A DNA stretch of 64,000 nucleotides from assembly GCA_023460795.1 (NCBI GenBank), contig JAEWPC010000011.1, positions 215,447-279,446 on the forward strand, given 5' to 3'. Below are positions 24,341-32,356 of the stretch, one piece after another. The first letter of the stretch is position 1, and each line of letters begins with the position of its first letter. A program made the position numbers and the translations under genes. The notes below the pieces were generated by a model. The model searched no databases and had not been told where the DNA came from. It worked only from the letters and a program-made list of their open reading frames with translations. Source of the stretch: Bacillota bacterium. GTDB lineage: Bacteria > Bacillota > Bacilli > Paenibacillales > Paenibacillaceae.

Positions 24341-26074
24341 TTATTTGGTCGCGAGCCAATCGTTGACTTCTTTCGTAATTTGATCTCCGCCCAGCTTCTT
24401 CCAGTCGCCCACGAACTTATCGAATTCGTCGACCGACGCGGCGCCCATGATGATTTTCGTAATGATTTCGTGCTCGAGTTCCTTAAGCGTCGACCCGCGT
24501 TCGACCATCGTCGGCGTCGGCGAACCGGTAAATCCGTTGGAAATAATCAAGCCGGAGGACATGTAGTTTTTGATGATCGAATATGCCCCGTTTTCTCCGA
24601 AGATCGGCACCAGGAACCAGCTATCCCCGATTTCGCCCTGGCTGATCTTGGTCATCCGGTCGAAATAATCTTTGTACTCGGCTTTCAGCCCGCTCGAGTC
24701 CCCGGATTTAAGCGCCGCCGTCACTTGCTCGTAAGCGACGATATTGTTGTCGATCTTGTTGCCTCTCATCGCGGCGTAGCTGAATACCTCGATCTTCTTA
24801 TCGCCTTCCGTGACCGTATGGAACACGTCTGGCTTCGCGTTGTCGCCGTAGATGTTGTCGAAGTACACATTGAGCATTTTGATCACCGCTTCCGGATGCT
24901 CGTAGCCTTTTTTCACGACGTAGAATTGCTCCGGCGTTGGCGCCGTCAAGTAAGGCTTCGCCGGCGAACCGTCCTTCGATACGAGCGGGAACGGCTGCCA
25001 ATCCGCGTTGATGGCGTTTTTGTTCATGTCGTTCAGCGGCCAGGACCCGTTCCAGAACTGGCCGAAGTACAGGCCGATCTTGCCGGAAGTAACCGTCTCC
25101 GCCACTTTGCCGCCGTCCTTGACGGCGAACTCCGGATCGATTTGCCCGCTTTTGAACATCGTCTGCAGCGCTGCGAGCGCCTCCTTCATCTGAGGCTGAA
25201 TGCCCGCGTATTCCAGCTTGCCGCCCTTGTCCAGCCACATCGTCATGCTCGTGCTGAACGGATAAGCGCCGTATCCGGCGAAGAACCCTTCCACGCCGGC
25301 GAAGCCGTCGTAGATATTCTTGTTGAACGCAATGCCGAACGTGTCCTTCTTGCCGTTCTTGTCCGGGTCTTGTTCGGTGAACGCTTTGGATATCGCCAGC
25401 ACGTCGTCCATCGTCTTCGGAGGCTCGAGCCCGACGTTGCGCAGCCAGTCCGTGCGTACCCAGACCATCTGAACGCCTTCTACGCCGCCGCCCTTCGTCG
25501 TGTTTGGGATGCCCATCAGCTTGCCGTCGAACGTCGCGGCATCGAGCGCGACTCTATTGTTGATCTCCAGGTTTTCCTTGACGAGCTGGCTTGCGTACTT
25601 GTCGTATACCGCCGTCATGTCTTCGACCGAGCCGGCTTCGACGAGCATCTGCAGCTCGCGGGGCGTAACCGAGATCAAATCCGGAAGAGAGCCGCTGGCG
25701 ATCGACACGCTCATCTTCTGGTCGCGCACTTCCGGCGTGTCGCTCGTTACCCAGTCGTACTTCAGGTTAATGCCCAGTTGGTCTTTGTAAAGACGCGTCC
25801 ATACGCTGTTCTCGATGCTGTCGCCTTGCGGGAATTCCGCTCCGTCGCGAATGAACGCGGCTGTCGTCAGCTCGATCGGCGTTTCGTATCTCGCCATCGG
25901 ATCGAACGCCGGGCTTGCCGATTCGGTCGCGGCTCCGGCCGAGCTGGCCGGACTGGCGCTTGCCGGCGGGGAAGACGAAGCGTTGTTGCCGTTATTGCCA
26001 TTGTCGCTGCATGCAGCCGTCAATAAGAGCATGGCGCCCATCCCTAACGCGAGCAAAGATTGGGTCTTTCGCAT
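24341..26074 (-). CDS. LplA-type sugar-binding lipoprotein
   Basis: This is a 577-residue lipoprotein with GGAGGGG 8 nt before the ATG. The signal peptide ends in the lipobox LLTAACSDNG (lipidated Cys at about residue 21), followed by an Asn/Ser/Ala-rich linker. The mature domain is a large solute-binding fold (FAGVEGFFAGYGAYPFSTSM; GQFWNGSWPLNDMNKNAINA) with many aromatic residues for sugar stacking. It is encoded between its kinase/regulator pair (26174-29598) and two permeases, a standard Paenibacillaceae uptake module. A cre-like motif is found at 26098-26111. Confidence 0.92.
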   Translation of the reverse strand: MRKTQSLLALGMGAMLLLTAACSDNGNNGNNASSSPPASASPASSAGAATESASPAFDPMARYETPIELTTAAFIRDGAEFPQGDSIENSVWTRLYKDQLGINLKYDWVTSDTPEVRDQKMSVSIASGSLPDLISVTPRELQMLVEAGSVEDMTAVYDKYASQLVKENLEINNRVALDAATFDGKLMGIPNTTKGGGVEGVQMVWVRTDWLRNVGLEPPKTMDDVLAISKAFTEQDPDKNGKKDTFGIAFNKNIYDGFAGVEGFFAGYGAYPFSTSMTMWLDKGGKLEYAGIQPQMKEALAALQTMFKSGQIDPEFAVKDGGKVAETVTSGKIGLYFGQFWNGSWPLNDMNKNAINADWQPFPLVSKDGSPAKPYLTAPTPEQFYVVKKGYEHPEAVIKMLNVYFDNIYGDNAKPDVFHTVTEGDKKIEVFSYAAMRGNKIDNNIVAYEQVTAALKSGDSSGLKAEYKDYFDRMTKISQGEIGDSWFLVPIFGENGAYSIIKNYMSSGLIISNGFTGSPTPTMVERGSTLKELEHEIITKIIMGAASVDEFDKFVGDWKKLGGDQITKEVNDWLATK

Positions 26075-26097
26075 ATCTGTAACCCCTCCATCGATTG

Positions 26098-26111
26098 TTT
26101 AATCGCTTACA
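26098..26111 (-). promoter_or_regulatory. cre-like (CcpA) motif upstream of LplA-type gene
   Basis: On the minus strand TGTAAGCGATTAAA matches the CcpA consensus TGWNANCGNTNWCA except for A in place of C at position 13. It lies 24-37 bp upstream of the binding-protein start. The motif at 29623-29638 has the same deviation, so another regulator of shared specificity is also possible. Confidence 0.4.
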
Positions 26112-26173
26112 ATTTCATTATGGAGAGCGCCGCGCACCGTCGAAAGAAGCACATTTTCACTTCTCTTGACCTC

Positions 26174-27922
26174 TCATGACTTGTTTGGGGGAAGCGCGAT
26201 CATCAGAGTGACGCGCAGTCCGCCTTCCGGCAAATGACCGAACGAGATGCCGCACCGATCTCCGCAAGACAGCTTCAGCCTGCGGTGGACGTTGATCAGC
26301 CCCGTCGTCTCGACTTCCCCCATCGTCCGTCCCATTTTGCCCCGCAGATCGTCCAGCTCGGCATCCGTCATACCTTTGCCGTTCTCTTCCACGTGAACGT
26401 ACAGCATATCTCCGGCAGGCTCGAACGAAATCCGTATGCGTCCGTTCTCTTGAACGCTCTCCATCCCGTACTTGTAGGCGTTCTCCAGGACGGGCTGCAC
26501 GATCAGCTTCGGAACGGGAACGTTCGCGTACGCTTCGGGCAGAAAGTCAAACTCGACCGCGATCCGGTTCGAGAACCGGATTTGCTGGATTTCCACGTAA
26601 GTGCGGGAATGGGCGATTTCGTCGGACAACGGCACGCAATCGTCCGTCGAGTTGCGCGTGATGTATTGGAAGTAATCGCCGAGATGCTTGCAGATTTGTA
26701 CGATTTTCTCGGTTTCGTTCATTTTGGCGAGCCGGTACATGACGAAATACGTGTTGTATAAAAAATGGGGATTGATTTGCGATTGAAGCTGTTTGAGCTC
26801 CGAGCTCTGGTTGCGAATCTTCTGCTCGTACACCTGATGGATGAGCACCTTGAGCTGTTCGACCATCGCGTTGTATTGCCGGTGCAGATAGGAAAACTCG
26901 TCCCTGCGTCGCAATGCCGGCATTTTCTCGAGCAGGCCTTTCTCGACTTTGCGGAGCGAGCTGACGAGCTGGCTCATCGGCTGATGGATCATTCGGTACA
27001 TCCAGGCGGAGTAGACGAGGATAATCGCGATCGAAGTGATCGCCAGCGCTCTCATCCAGTTTTCGTAGGACTGCAGCTTGCCGACCAGCTCGGATTCCGG
27101 CACGTAAACCGTCATCGCCAGCCCCGTCTTCGCCGATTGCTCGTAAGCGGTCCAGTAATCCTCCCCCTCGATCTCCACGACTCGATCCGACGGCGGCTTC
27201 GCTGTAGCGGCGATATGGGGCAGCAGCTCGCGTTCCTTCTCTGTCAGGAGACCGCTGCGGCTCGTCATGATCCAGCCCTCCGCCGCGTTCTGCAGGACGG
27301 CGAATCCTTGCCCCATCGGATGCGACAGCGCAAGCGTCTCGCGGATGGCGGCCGTATTCAATTCGATGCTGGAGACGTAAGACGGCTCTTTGCCGTAATA
27401 GATCAAATCAGGAAACGCGGAATCGATGAATAAGCGTCCGTCGCGTTCAACGACCGCTTGCCGCCGATCTTTCATCGACGCGATGCGCTCGAACTCCTCT
27501 TCGCGCATCACGTCGATCGAATAGGCGCTGTTGATGACCCGGTCGATCGAAGGCACGAACAGTACCGCGTTGCGGATCAAGGAGCTCGTGTTCGTCAGCA
27601 TATAGAGCTGTTGCTGCGTCGCCAGAATGCGCTGCGACAAATCGTATTTCGACAGCAGCGCTCCCGCCAACTGCAAGCGTTGCACGTCTTTATTCAGCAT
27701 GAGCTCGCGCTGTACTTTGCGAATGCGTTCGAACTCGGCATCCATGGTATCCATGGAGAAGCGGAGCCGTTCTTCCAGCGATCCGGAAAGCTCCTCGCGC
27801 ACGTTCGCTTTGCCCTTTTCGTTGATCATCAAACCGATGACGAGCAGCGGAAGCAGAACGATCAGAAACAAGACGACGATTTTCGAAAACAGACTAAACG
27901 AGGAACGCGCCGCAGAGCCCAT
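26174..27922 (-). CDS. YesM-type sensor histidine kinase
   Basis: This 582-residue kinase is read from the ATG at 27922 (MGSAARSSFS), with GAGG 9 nt upstream. A GTG at 27937 overlaps the regulator stop and is an alternative adding 5 residues. A strong first membrane segment (LFSKIVVLFLIVLLPLLVIG), a sensor domain of about 230 residues, a second segment near residues 290-310, HAMP, then the phospho-acceptor in QINPHFLYNTYFVMYRLAK and the ATPase boxes VLENAYKYGMES and ENGKGMTDAEL. It is paired with the regulator at 27934-29598 and upstream of the LplABC-type genes it probably controls. Confidence 0.93.
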   Translation of the reverse strand: MGSAARSSFSLFSKIVVLFLIVLLPLLVIGLMINEKGKANVREELSGSLEERLRFSMDTMDAEFERIRKVQRELMLNKDVQRLQLAGALLSKYDLSQRILATQQQLYMLTNTSSLIRNAVLFVPSIDRVINSAYSIDVMREEEFERIASMKDRRQAVVERDGRLFIDSAFPDLIYYGKEPSYVSSIELNTAAIRETLALSHPMGQGFAVLQNAAEGWIMTSRSGLLTEKERELLPHIAATAKPPSDRVVEIEGEDYWTAYEQSAKTGLAMTVYVPESELVGKLQSYENWMRALAITSIAIILVYSAWMYRMIHQPMSQLVSSLRKVEKGLLEKMPALRRRDEFSYLHRQYNAMVEQLKVLIHQVYEQKIRNQSSELKQLQSQINPHFLYNTYFVMYRLAKMNETEKIVQICKHLGDYFQYITRNSTDDCVPLSDEIAHSRTYVEIQQIRFSNRIAVEFDFLPEAYANVPVPKLIVQPVLENAYKYGMESVQENGRIRISFEPAGDMLYVHVEENGKGMTDAELDDLRGKMGRTMGEVETTGLINVHRRLKLSCGDRCGISFGHLPEGGLRVTLMIALPPNKS

Positions 27923-27933
27923 GCTATCCCACC

Positions 27934-29598
27934 TCACAACGACTTTTCACGGTATTCTACGGGGGTCATCTTAATCGATCGCTTGAAAAACCTCGTGAAA
28001 TACGAAGCCGACTCGAAGCCGACTTCCAGCGCGATATCGTTGACGCGCCGATTCGTGCTCCGAAGCAGCTCCTTCGCTTTTTCGATTCTGGCGTGAATAA
28101 TGTAGTCCGTAATCGAGATGCCCGTATTTTTCTTGAATAGCCTCGACAAGTAGAACGGGTTCAGATACACCTGCTCGCCGAGCCTTCCTAGCGACACGTC
28201 CCCGGTCAGATGCTCGGCGATATATTTCTTAACCGCCACGATCGGGTCTCTGACGGAACCCGCGGAAGGCCGGCGGCGCTCGCTAAGCTCCAACAGCAAA
28301 TCGCCGAATTCCCCGAAGTAAGCTTCGATCTCCCGCCAGGACGGGAACTGCTTGAAATCCGCCGCTTTCGCCGTATCGAACCGTTGCGCCGCGCCGTCGG
28401 AGACGCCTAGCCGATTCATGCAAGAGAGCAATACGTGGGCAATCCCGGCGAACACCTCGGCGGCGATTTCCGTTCGCGGCACCGAGCGTTCGGCAGCCTC
28501 TCGGGTCAGCTCGCCCAAGTGGCTCAGGAATAGCTGACGGTTGCCGTTCTCGATCGCCGTCTCCATGCCTTTTAACCGATGGTCGTAAAAATAACGGTCC
28601 GAAGCGGAGACGGAACCTGTGGCGGAAGTCGGCTCCGGCATCGTCCATTCGCCGAGCGTCATGGTGCCGTTAAAGCCTCCGCCGAAGCGGAACTGGGCGC
28701 TCATGCGCGAATATTGCTCCGCGATGTCCGGCCAGCCCGCAGGCAACGATGCGAACAAATAAGACGAATGCACGCCCAGCAGCGTCTCGCACTGCCTTTG
28801 GGCGCCTTCGAGCGTTCCTCTCACGAATCGGGCGGAAGCTTCCGGGGCCGTATCCTCCTCGTCCTGCACGAGCCATACCCAGTCGTTAGCCGGCAGCTCG
28901 ACGTGAACCATACGCGCCCTTGGCATGGCGTATTCCTCCGCAATGTTGCGAACCGCATACGCCACGAGCTCGTCGTCCCGGGCGGTCAGCGGCTGCCTGC
29001 GCCCCTTGTCGCGCCAATCGTCGACGCGGCCGAGCACCACGAACGCCGGTCGCTCCGAAGCCAGAGAAAGCTCTTGTCGGATCGATCCGCTGGCCGCCAA
29101 TTCCGAGGGCGATTGGCGCCCCTCAAGCAGCGCAAGCATCAGCTCCCTGCGCAGCGCCGGCAACGCCTTGCCAATGCTTGCTTGGGCTCTAGCGAACAGC
29201 TCGTCGGCTTCCCATTCGCGGTCCAGCTCCAGGCAAGCCCGTTCGACGGCTCCGACGATTTTCTCGTCGCCTTCGGTTTTCAGCACGTAATCGAGGCTTC
29301 CGCCTCTAATCGCGTCTTGGATGTATTCGAAGTCGTTGTAGCCGGTGAGCATAATCACTTTGCAGCGCGGCCACAGCTTTGAGGCCATTCGAAGCAGCTC
29401 CAGGCCAGTATGTCCGGGCATTTGGATATCCGTCAGCAGCACGTCGATGCGCTGCTGTCCCAGCACGCGCACCGCTTCCGTGCCGTTATAAGCCCGGAAC
29501 ACGTCGAATTCCCGTTCCGAGGCGTTGTCTTCCTCGAATAATTCGCACAAGCCATCCACGATGATCGGCTCGTCGTCCGCGATCAACAGTCTATACAT
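27934..29598 (-). CDS. YesN-type response regulator with AraC DNA-binding domain
   Basis: This 554-residue regulator is read from the ATG at 29598 (MYRLLIADDE), with GAGGT 10 nt upstream; the upstream open frame passes through promoter-like sequence. The receiver domain has ADDE at 7-10 and Asp57 (VLLTDIQMPG). A long central region follows, then a C-terminal AraC HTH pair (LGEQVYLNPFYLSRLFKKNT and VNDIALEVGFESASYFTRFF). It is the first gene of the regulator-kinase-binding protein-permease-permease run. A cre-like site lies 25-40 bp upstream. Confidence 0.93.
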   Translation of the reverse strand: MYRLLIADDEPIIVDGLCELFEEDNASEREFDVFRAYNGTEAVRVLGQQRIDVLLTDIQMPGHTGLELLRMASKLWPRCKVIMLTGYNDFEYIQDAIRGGSLDYVLKTEGDEKIVGAVERACLELDREWEADELFARAQASIGKALPALRRELMLALLEGRQSPSELAASGSIRQELSLASERPAFVVLGRVDDWRDKGRRQPLTARDDELVAYAVRNIAEEYAMPRARMVHVELPANDWVWLVQDEEDTAPEASARFVRGTLEGAQRQCETLLGVHSSYLFASLPAGWPDIAEQYSRMSAQFRFGGGFNGTMTLGEWTMPEPTSATGSVSASDRYFYDHRLKGMETAIENGNRQLFLSHLGELTREAAERSVPRTEIAAEVFAGIAHVLLSCMNRLGVSDGAAQRFDTAKAADFKQFPSWREIEAYFGEFGDLLLELSERRRPSAGSVRDPIVAVKKYIAEHLTGDVSLGRLGEQVYLNPFYLSRLFKKNTGISITDYIIHARIEKAKELLRSTNRRVNDIALEVGFESASYFTRFFKRSIKMTPVEYREKSL

Positions 29599-29622
29599 GA
29601 CGGCTTTCACCTCGAAATGTAA

Positions 29623-29638
29623 ATGTAAGCGTTTTAAT
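29623..29638 (-). promoter_or_regulatory. cre-like (CcpA) motif upstream of YesN-type gene
   Basis: Read on the plus strand, ATGTAAGCGTTTTAAT matches the cre consensus WTGNNARCGNWWWCAW except for A instead of C near the end. It sits immediately upstream of the regulator gene, a position for catabolite control of the whole uptake module. Confidence 0.45.
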
Positions 29639-29717
29639 CTATTGTGGGGCCTAAGCGTCCTTCTGGCAACTTCCACGGCCAAATGGTTATGAAAAGTACA
29701 GAAGGTCATGAATAGTA

Positions 29718-29762
29718 AAAAGCCGTCCGGAGCGCATGAACGACCGCGCTTCGGACGGCTTT
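29718..29762 (-). terminator. Terminator of the rhamnosidase-like gene
   Basis: AAAGCCGTCCG pairs with CGGACGGCTTT, extended by GAGCGC with GCGCTT; on the minus strand TTTTTAC follows. It lies about 30 bp after the stop at 29789 and isolates that gene from the regulator promoter. Confidence 0.9.
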
Positions 29763-29788
29763 GCCGACAAGTAGGTGATTGTATGTGT

Positions 29789-32161
29789 TCAGTCTAACGA
29801 GCAAGTCCATGTTGCGGCGAGCATCTCGTCTTCCGCCCGATGCTCCGTTCCGTTCGGGAGACGCACGACGACGGGCGTCCCCGCCGGCCCTCCGACGACG
29901 ATACGGAACGTCCCGCCGTCGCGCGCCCAGTCTACCCTAACCGTTCCGCGTGGCGTGATCGCTTCACCCGAGGCGTAGGTTAAACCTGCTAGACGAGGTT
30001 CGATAAGGATCGTGCGAAAGCCCGGCTCCATCGGTTTGACCCCGAGCGTCTCCGCGACGTACTCGTAAAGCGGCAGCGCGCTCCATCCGTGGCAGTCGCT
30101 GCGTTGATTAACCGGATCCTCCACCCAGGCGGTCAGCCCTAGCGCAAGCTGGTCTTTCCACGGCTGCCACAGCTTCTCCGTCCGATCGTACAAGCCGGAC
30201 TTCGCCAGCGCGCGGTACAAGAAATGGCTCATGGCGAAGGAGCAGCGGGCAATTCCCTCTCCGGAGAGAGCCAACTCCATCGTCTTGGCAGCTTCCGCTC
30301 CTTCCAGCGCACCCGACAGCACCGCCCATACTTGCGCGTGCTCGCTGAACGCCGCCGTCTCCGGTCCGTCCCTGAACAGCCCCGCTTCCGGGTCCCAGCA
30401 ACGCCGGCGTACCGCTTCGCGAACCGCTTCCGCCCGTCCGCGGTACTCCGCGGACGTATCTCCCCGCCCCGTAGCCTCGTTCATCGCGGCCGCGCGCTCG
30501 AGCGCGTAAGCGTACATCAAGTTGTAGACGGTCATCGGCCCCTGCCATTTGGCCGGCGGGGCTCCTGCCGTCTCGTGCCACTCGGCTACCCAGTCCACGA
30601 ACGACCAGTAAGCTTCCGGCAAATCCTCGACCAACCCGTCCTTCGCTCTCCTGCCAAACCAATCGAGGACGGCGTCCATCGTCGGGCGATATCTTCTCAC
30701 CAGCTCGCTATCGCCGAAGTGCAAGTAATGATCGTGAACCATGTCGATCCAGAGCAGCGCGAAGCCCGGTATGATCTGCCGATCGACGGACGGATAACGG
30801 CTTTGCAGCATGCCGTCCGGCGTCATCGAGGAGTGAAAATCATGAATCGTCTTGCGAGCCAGCCGATCGTCCGCGGATACGGCGTACGTATATAACGCTT
30901 GAAGCTTCGCGTCCATCGCATATTGCAGTTGCTCGTAATACGGCGTGTCCTCGTACGTGTCCTGCATGCAGCATCGCAGCGTATTCAGGCTCACGTCCCA
31001 CATCCGCCCGGACAACGGGTCGCTCGTTCCGACCCGGCTAAGCGCTTCGAGCGGATATCCGGCGTCGACGTGCGTCAGAGCGAACGCGAGCGGAGCATTG
31101 CCGGCCTTCGCCGCGACGCGAACGAAACGGTAAGCTCTTCTTCCGATCGGCTCGTAAGTCTCCGGGGAATCGACGTTGCCATAGCCGGACGGATAGAAGA
31201 CGTCTTCATTCCCCCGGAGCGCCGAGCCGTTCGGGTCGTCGCGCATCCGTCTCCGCGCCTCTCCGCCTGTCGTATCCAATCTTTCGTAAGCTTCCGCGTA
31301 TAGCAGCCGAATTTCGGCTCCAGCGCCCCCTTCGCAGGAGAGCTGCGGATACCCCGTCGACATCCGGCCCGCGTCCAGCTCGATCCACCCGGACTGTCCC
31401 GGCGCGAGACTAAACCTCGCCCGTTCGCTTATGGCATCAGCTCCCGGCCAATCCGCGCGCATGACCCGCATGAAATCCCGGCGGGATTCGCGCAGCATCG
31501 GGATAGGACGATTCGCCAGCTGCCACGGAGACAATCCTCCGTACAACGGATCGATCGGATCGATCTGCTGCGACGCCGTCATCCAATCGGAATCGTCATA
31601 AGCGGTATCCCGCCAGCCCGCGGGCAGTAGCGCACCTGTGACTTCCTCGGTCCCGCCGACGAACAACGTTGCCTTCTCTTCCCGTATGCGAATCGCATCG
31701 GCGTCGACCGTCATCAGGTACCATCCCGACCCCGTGTCGATCGACTCCAACAGATTCCCTTCGCGATCGCGGACGTCTCCCTGCACCCAAAGCCCGCCTC
31801 GATACGACCGCCAGACGGCAGACGGCGCCCGCTCGACGCCCGGTCCTCCCGCGGCGATCGGGTAATGAACGACTTCGACCGCAAGGACGTTATCCCCGTC
31901 CGTCAGGTAATCCGATAGGTCCGTCTCATCGTAATACTGTCGCCAAGCGTCCCCTTTGCAGGGACCGCGCGCGACGAACCGCCCGTTAGCGTATAACCGG
32001 TAACGGCTGTCCGCCGATATCGTCAGCTTGAGCGACGCACCGTCCGTCCGTTCAACTCGGAACTTGCGCCTGAACAACGCCCGGGCTTGCCGTCCGAAAG
32101 CTCGGCTTTCGTTTGCTCCTTCGGGCCATATCCAACATCCCGTCCATTCCATGTTCTCCAT
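29789..32161 (-). CDS. GH78-like alpha-L-rhamnosidase family protein
   Basis: This 790-residue protein is read from the ATG at 32161 (MENMEWTGCWIW) with GGAGG 11 nt upstream. It has no signal peptide, so it is cytoplasmic. N-terminal beta-sandwich domains (RRKFRVERTDGASLKLTISA; AWRQYYDETDLSDYL) precede an (alpha/alpha)6 barrel at about 390-700. This contains DTYEDTPYYEQLQYAMD, close to the GH78 'CPQRDER' region but altered, and WSFVDWVAEWHETAG and SDCHGWSALPLYEYV, which match the GH78 barrel pattern. The C-terminal beta domain follows. Expected role is release of rhamnose or a related sugar from imported fragments. The unusual acid region (DTYEDTPYYE) means the exact specificity is open. Confidence 0.8.
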   Translation of the reverse strand: MENMEWTGCWIWPEGANESRAFGRQARALFRRKFRVERTDGASLKLTISADSRYRLYANGRFVARGPCKGDAWRQYYDETDLSDYLTDGDNVLAVEVVHYPIAAGGPGVERAPSAVWRSYRGGLWVQGDVRDREGNLLESIDTGSGWYLMTVDADAIRIREEKATLFVGGTEEVTGALLPAGWRDTAYDDSDWMTASQQIDPIDPLYGGLSPWQLANRPIPMLRESRRDFMRVMRADWPGADAISERARFSLAPGQSGWIELDAGRMSTGYPQLSCEGGAGAEIRLLYAEAYERLDTTGGEARRRMRDDPNGSALRGNEDVFYPSGYGNVDSPETYEPIGRRAYRFVRVAAKAGNAPLAFALTHVDAGYPLEALSRVGTSDPLSGRMWDVSLNTLRCCMQDTYEDTPYYEQLQYAMDAKLQALYTYAVSADDRLARKTIHDFHSSMTPDGMLQSRYPSVDRQIIPGFALLWIDMVHDHYLHFGDSELVRRYRPTMDAVLDWFGRRAKDGLVEDLPEAYWSFVDWVAEWHETAGAPPAKWQGPMTVYNLMYAYALERAAAMNEATGRGDTSAEYRGRAEAVREAVRRRCWDPEAGLFRDGPETAAFSEHAQVWAVLSGALEGAEAAKTMELALSGEGIARCSFAMSHFLYRALAKSGLYDRTEKLWQPWKDQLALGLTAWVEDPVNQRSDCHGWSALPLYEYVAETLGVKPMEPGFRTILIEPRLAGLTYASGEAITPRGTVRVDWARDGGTFRIVVGGPAGTPVVVRLPNGTEHRAEDEMLAATWTCSLD

Positions 32162-32310
32162 CCGGTCACGCACCTCCGGCGAATTATCGAGATTGACAAG
32201 TATCGATCGCAGGTTTTTGCCATCGAGCCTCCTTCCATTATCTTGTTTGACGAAGGCCGACAACACGAGACGATTATGCGAATCATTGACTTTTCATGAC
32301 CAATTGCAAA

Positions 32311-32341
32311 GAAGGCGACCCCGAAGCCCGGGGCCACCTTC
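32311..32341 (-). terminator. Terminator of the GH87 gene cluster
   Basis: On the minus strand GAAGG and CCCCG pair with CGGGG and CCTTC around a GGCTT loop, with an internal 3-nt bulge on each side, followed by TTTGC. It lies 16 bp after the stop at 32357. Confidence 0.8.
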
Positions 32342-32356
32342 CGATTTCACTCTTCC

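Noticed and set aside
24158..26026. Plus-strand 622-codon open frame opposite the LplA-type gene
   Set aside because: It is the antisense frame of a clear binding-protein gene, very Arg/His-rich with no family features, an effect of high GC content.
29599..29709. Longer N-terminus for the YesN-type regulator
   Set aside because: It would place 37 residues before the receiver domain and run through the cre-like site; the ATG at 29598 has a good ribosome binding site.
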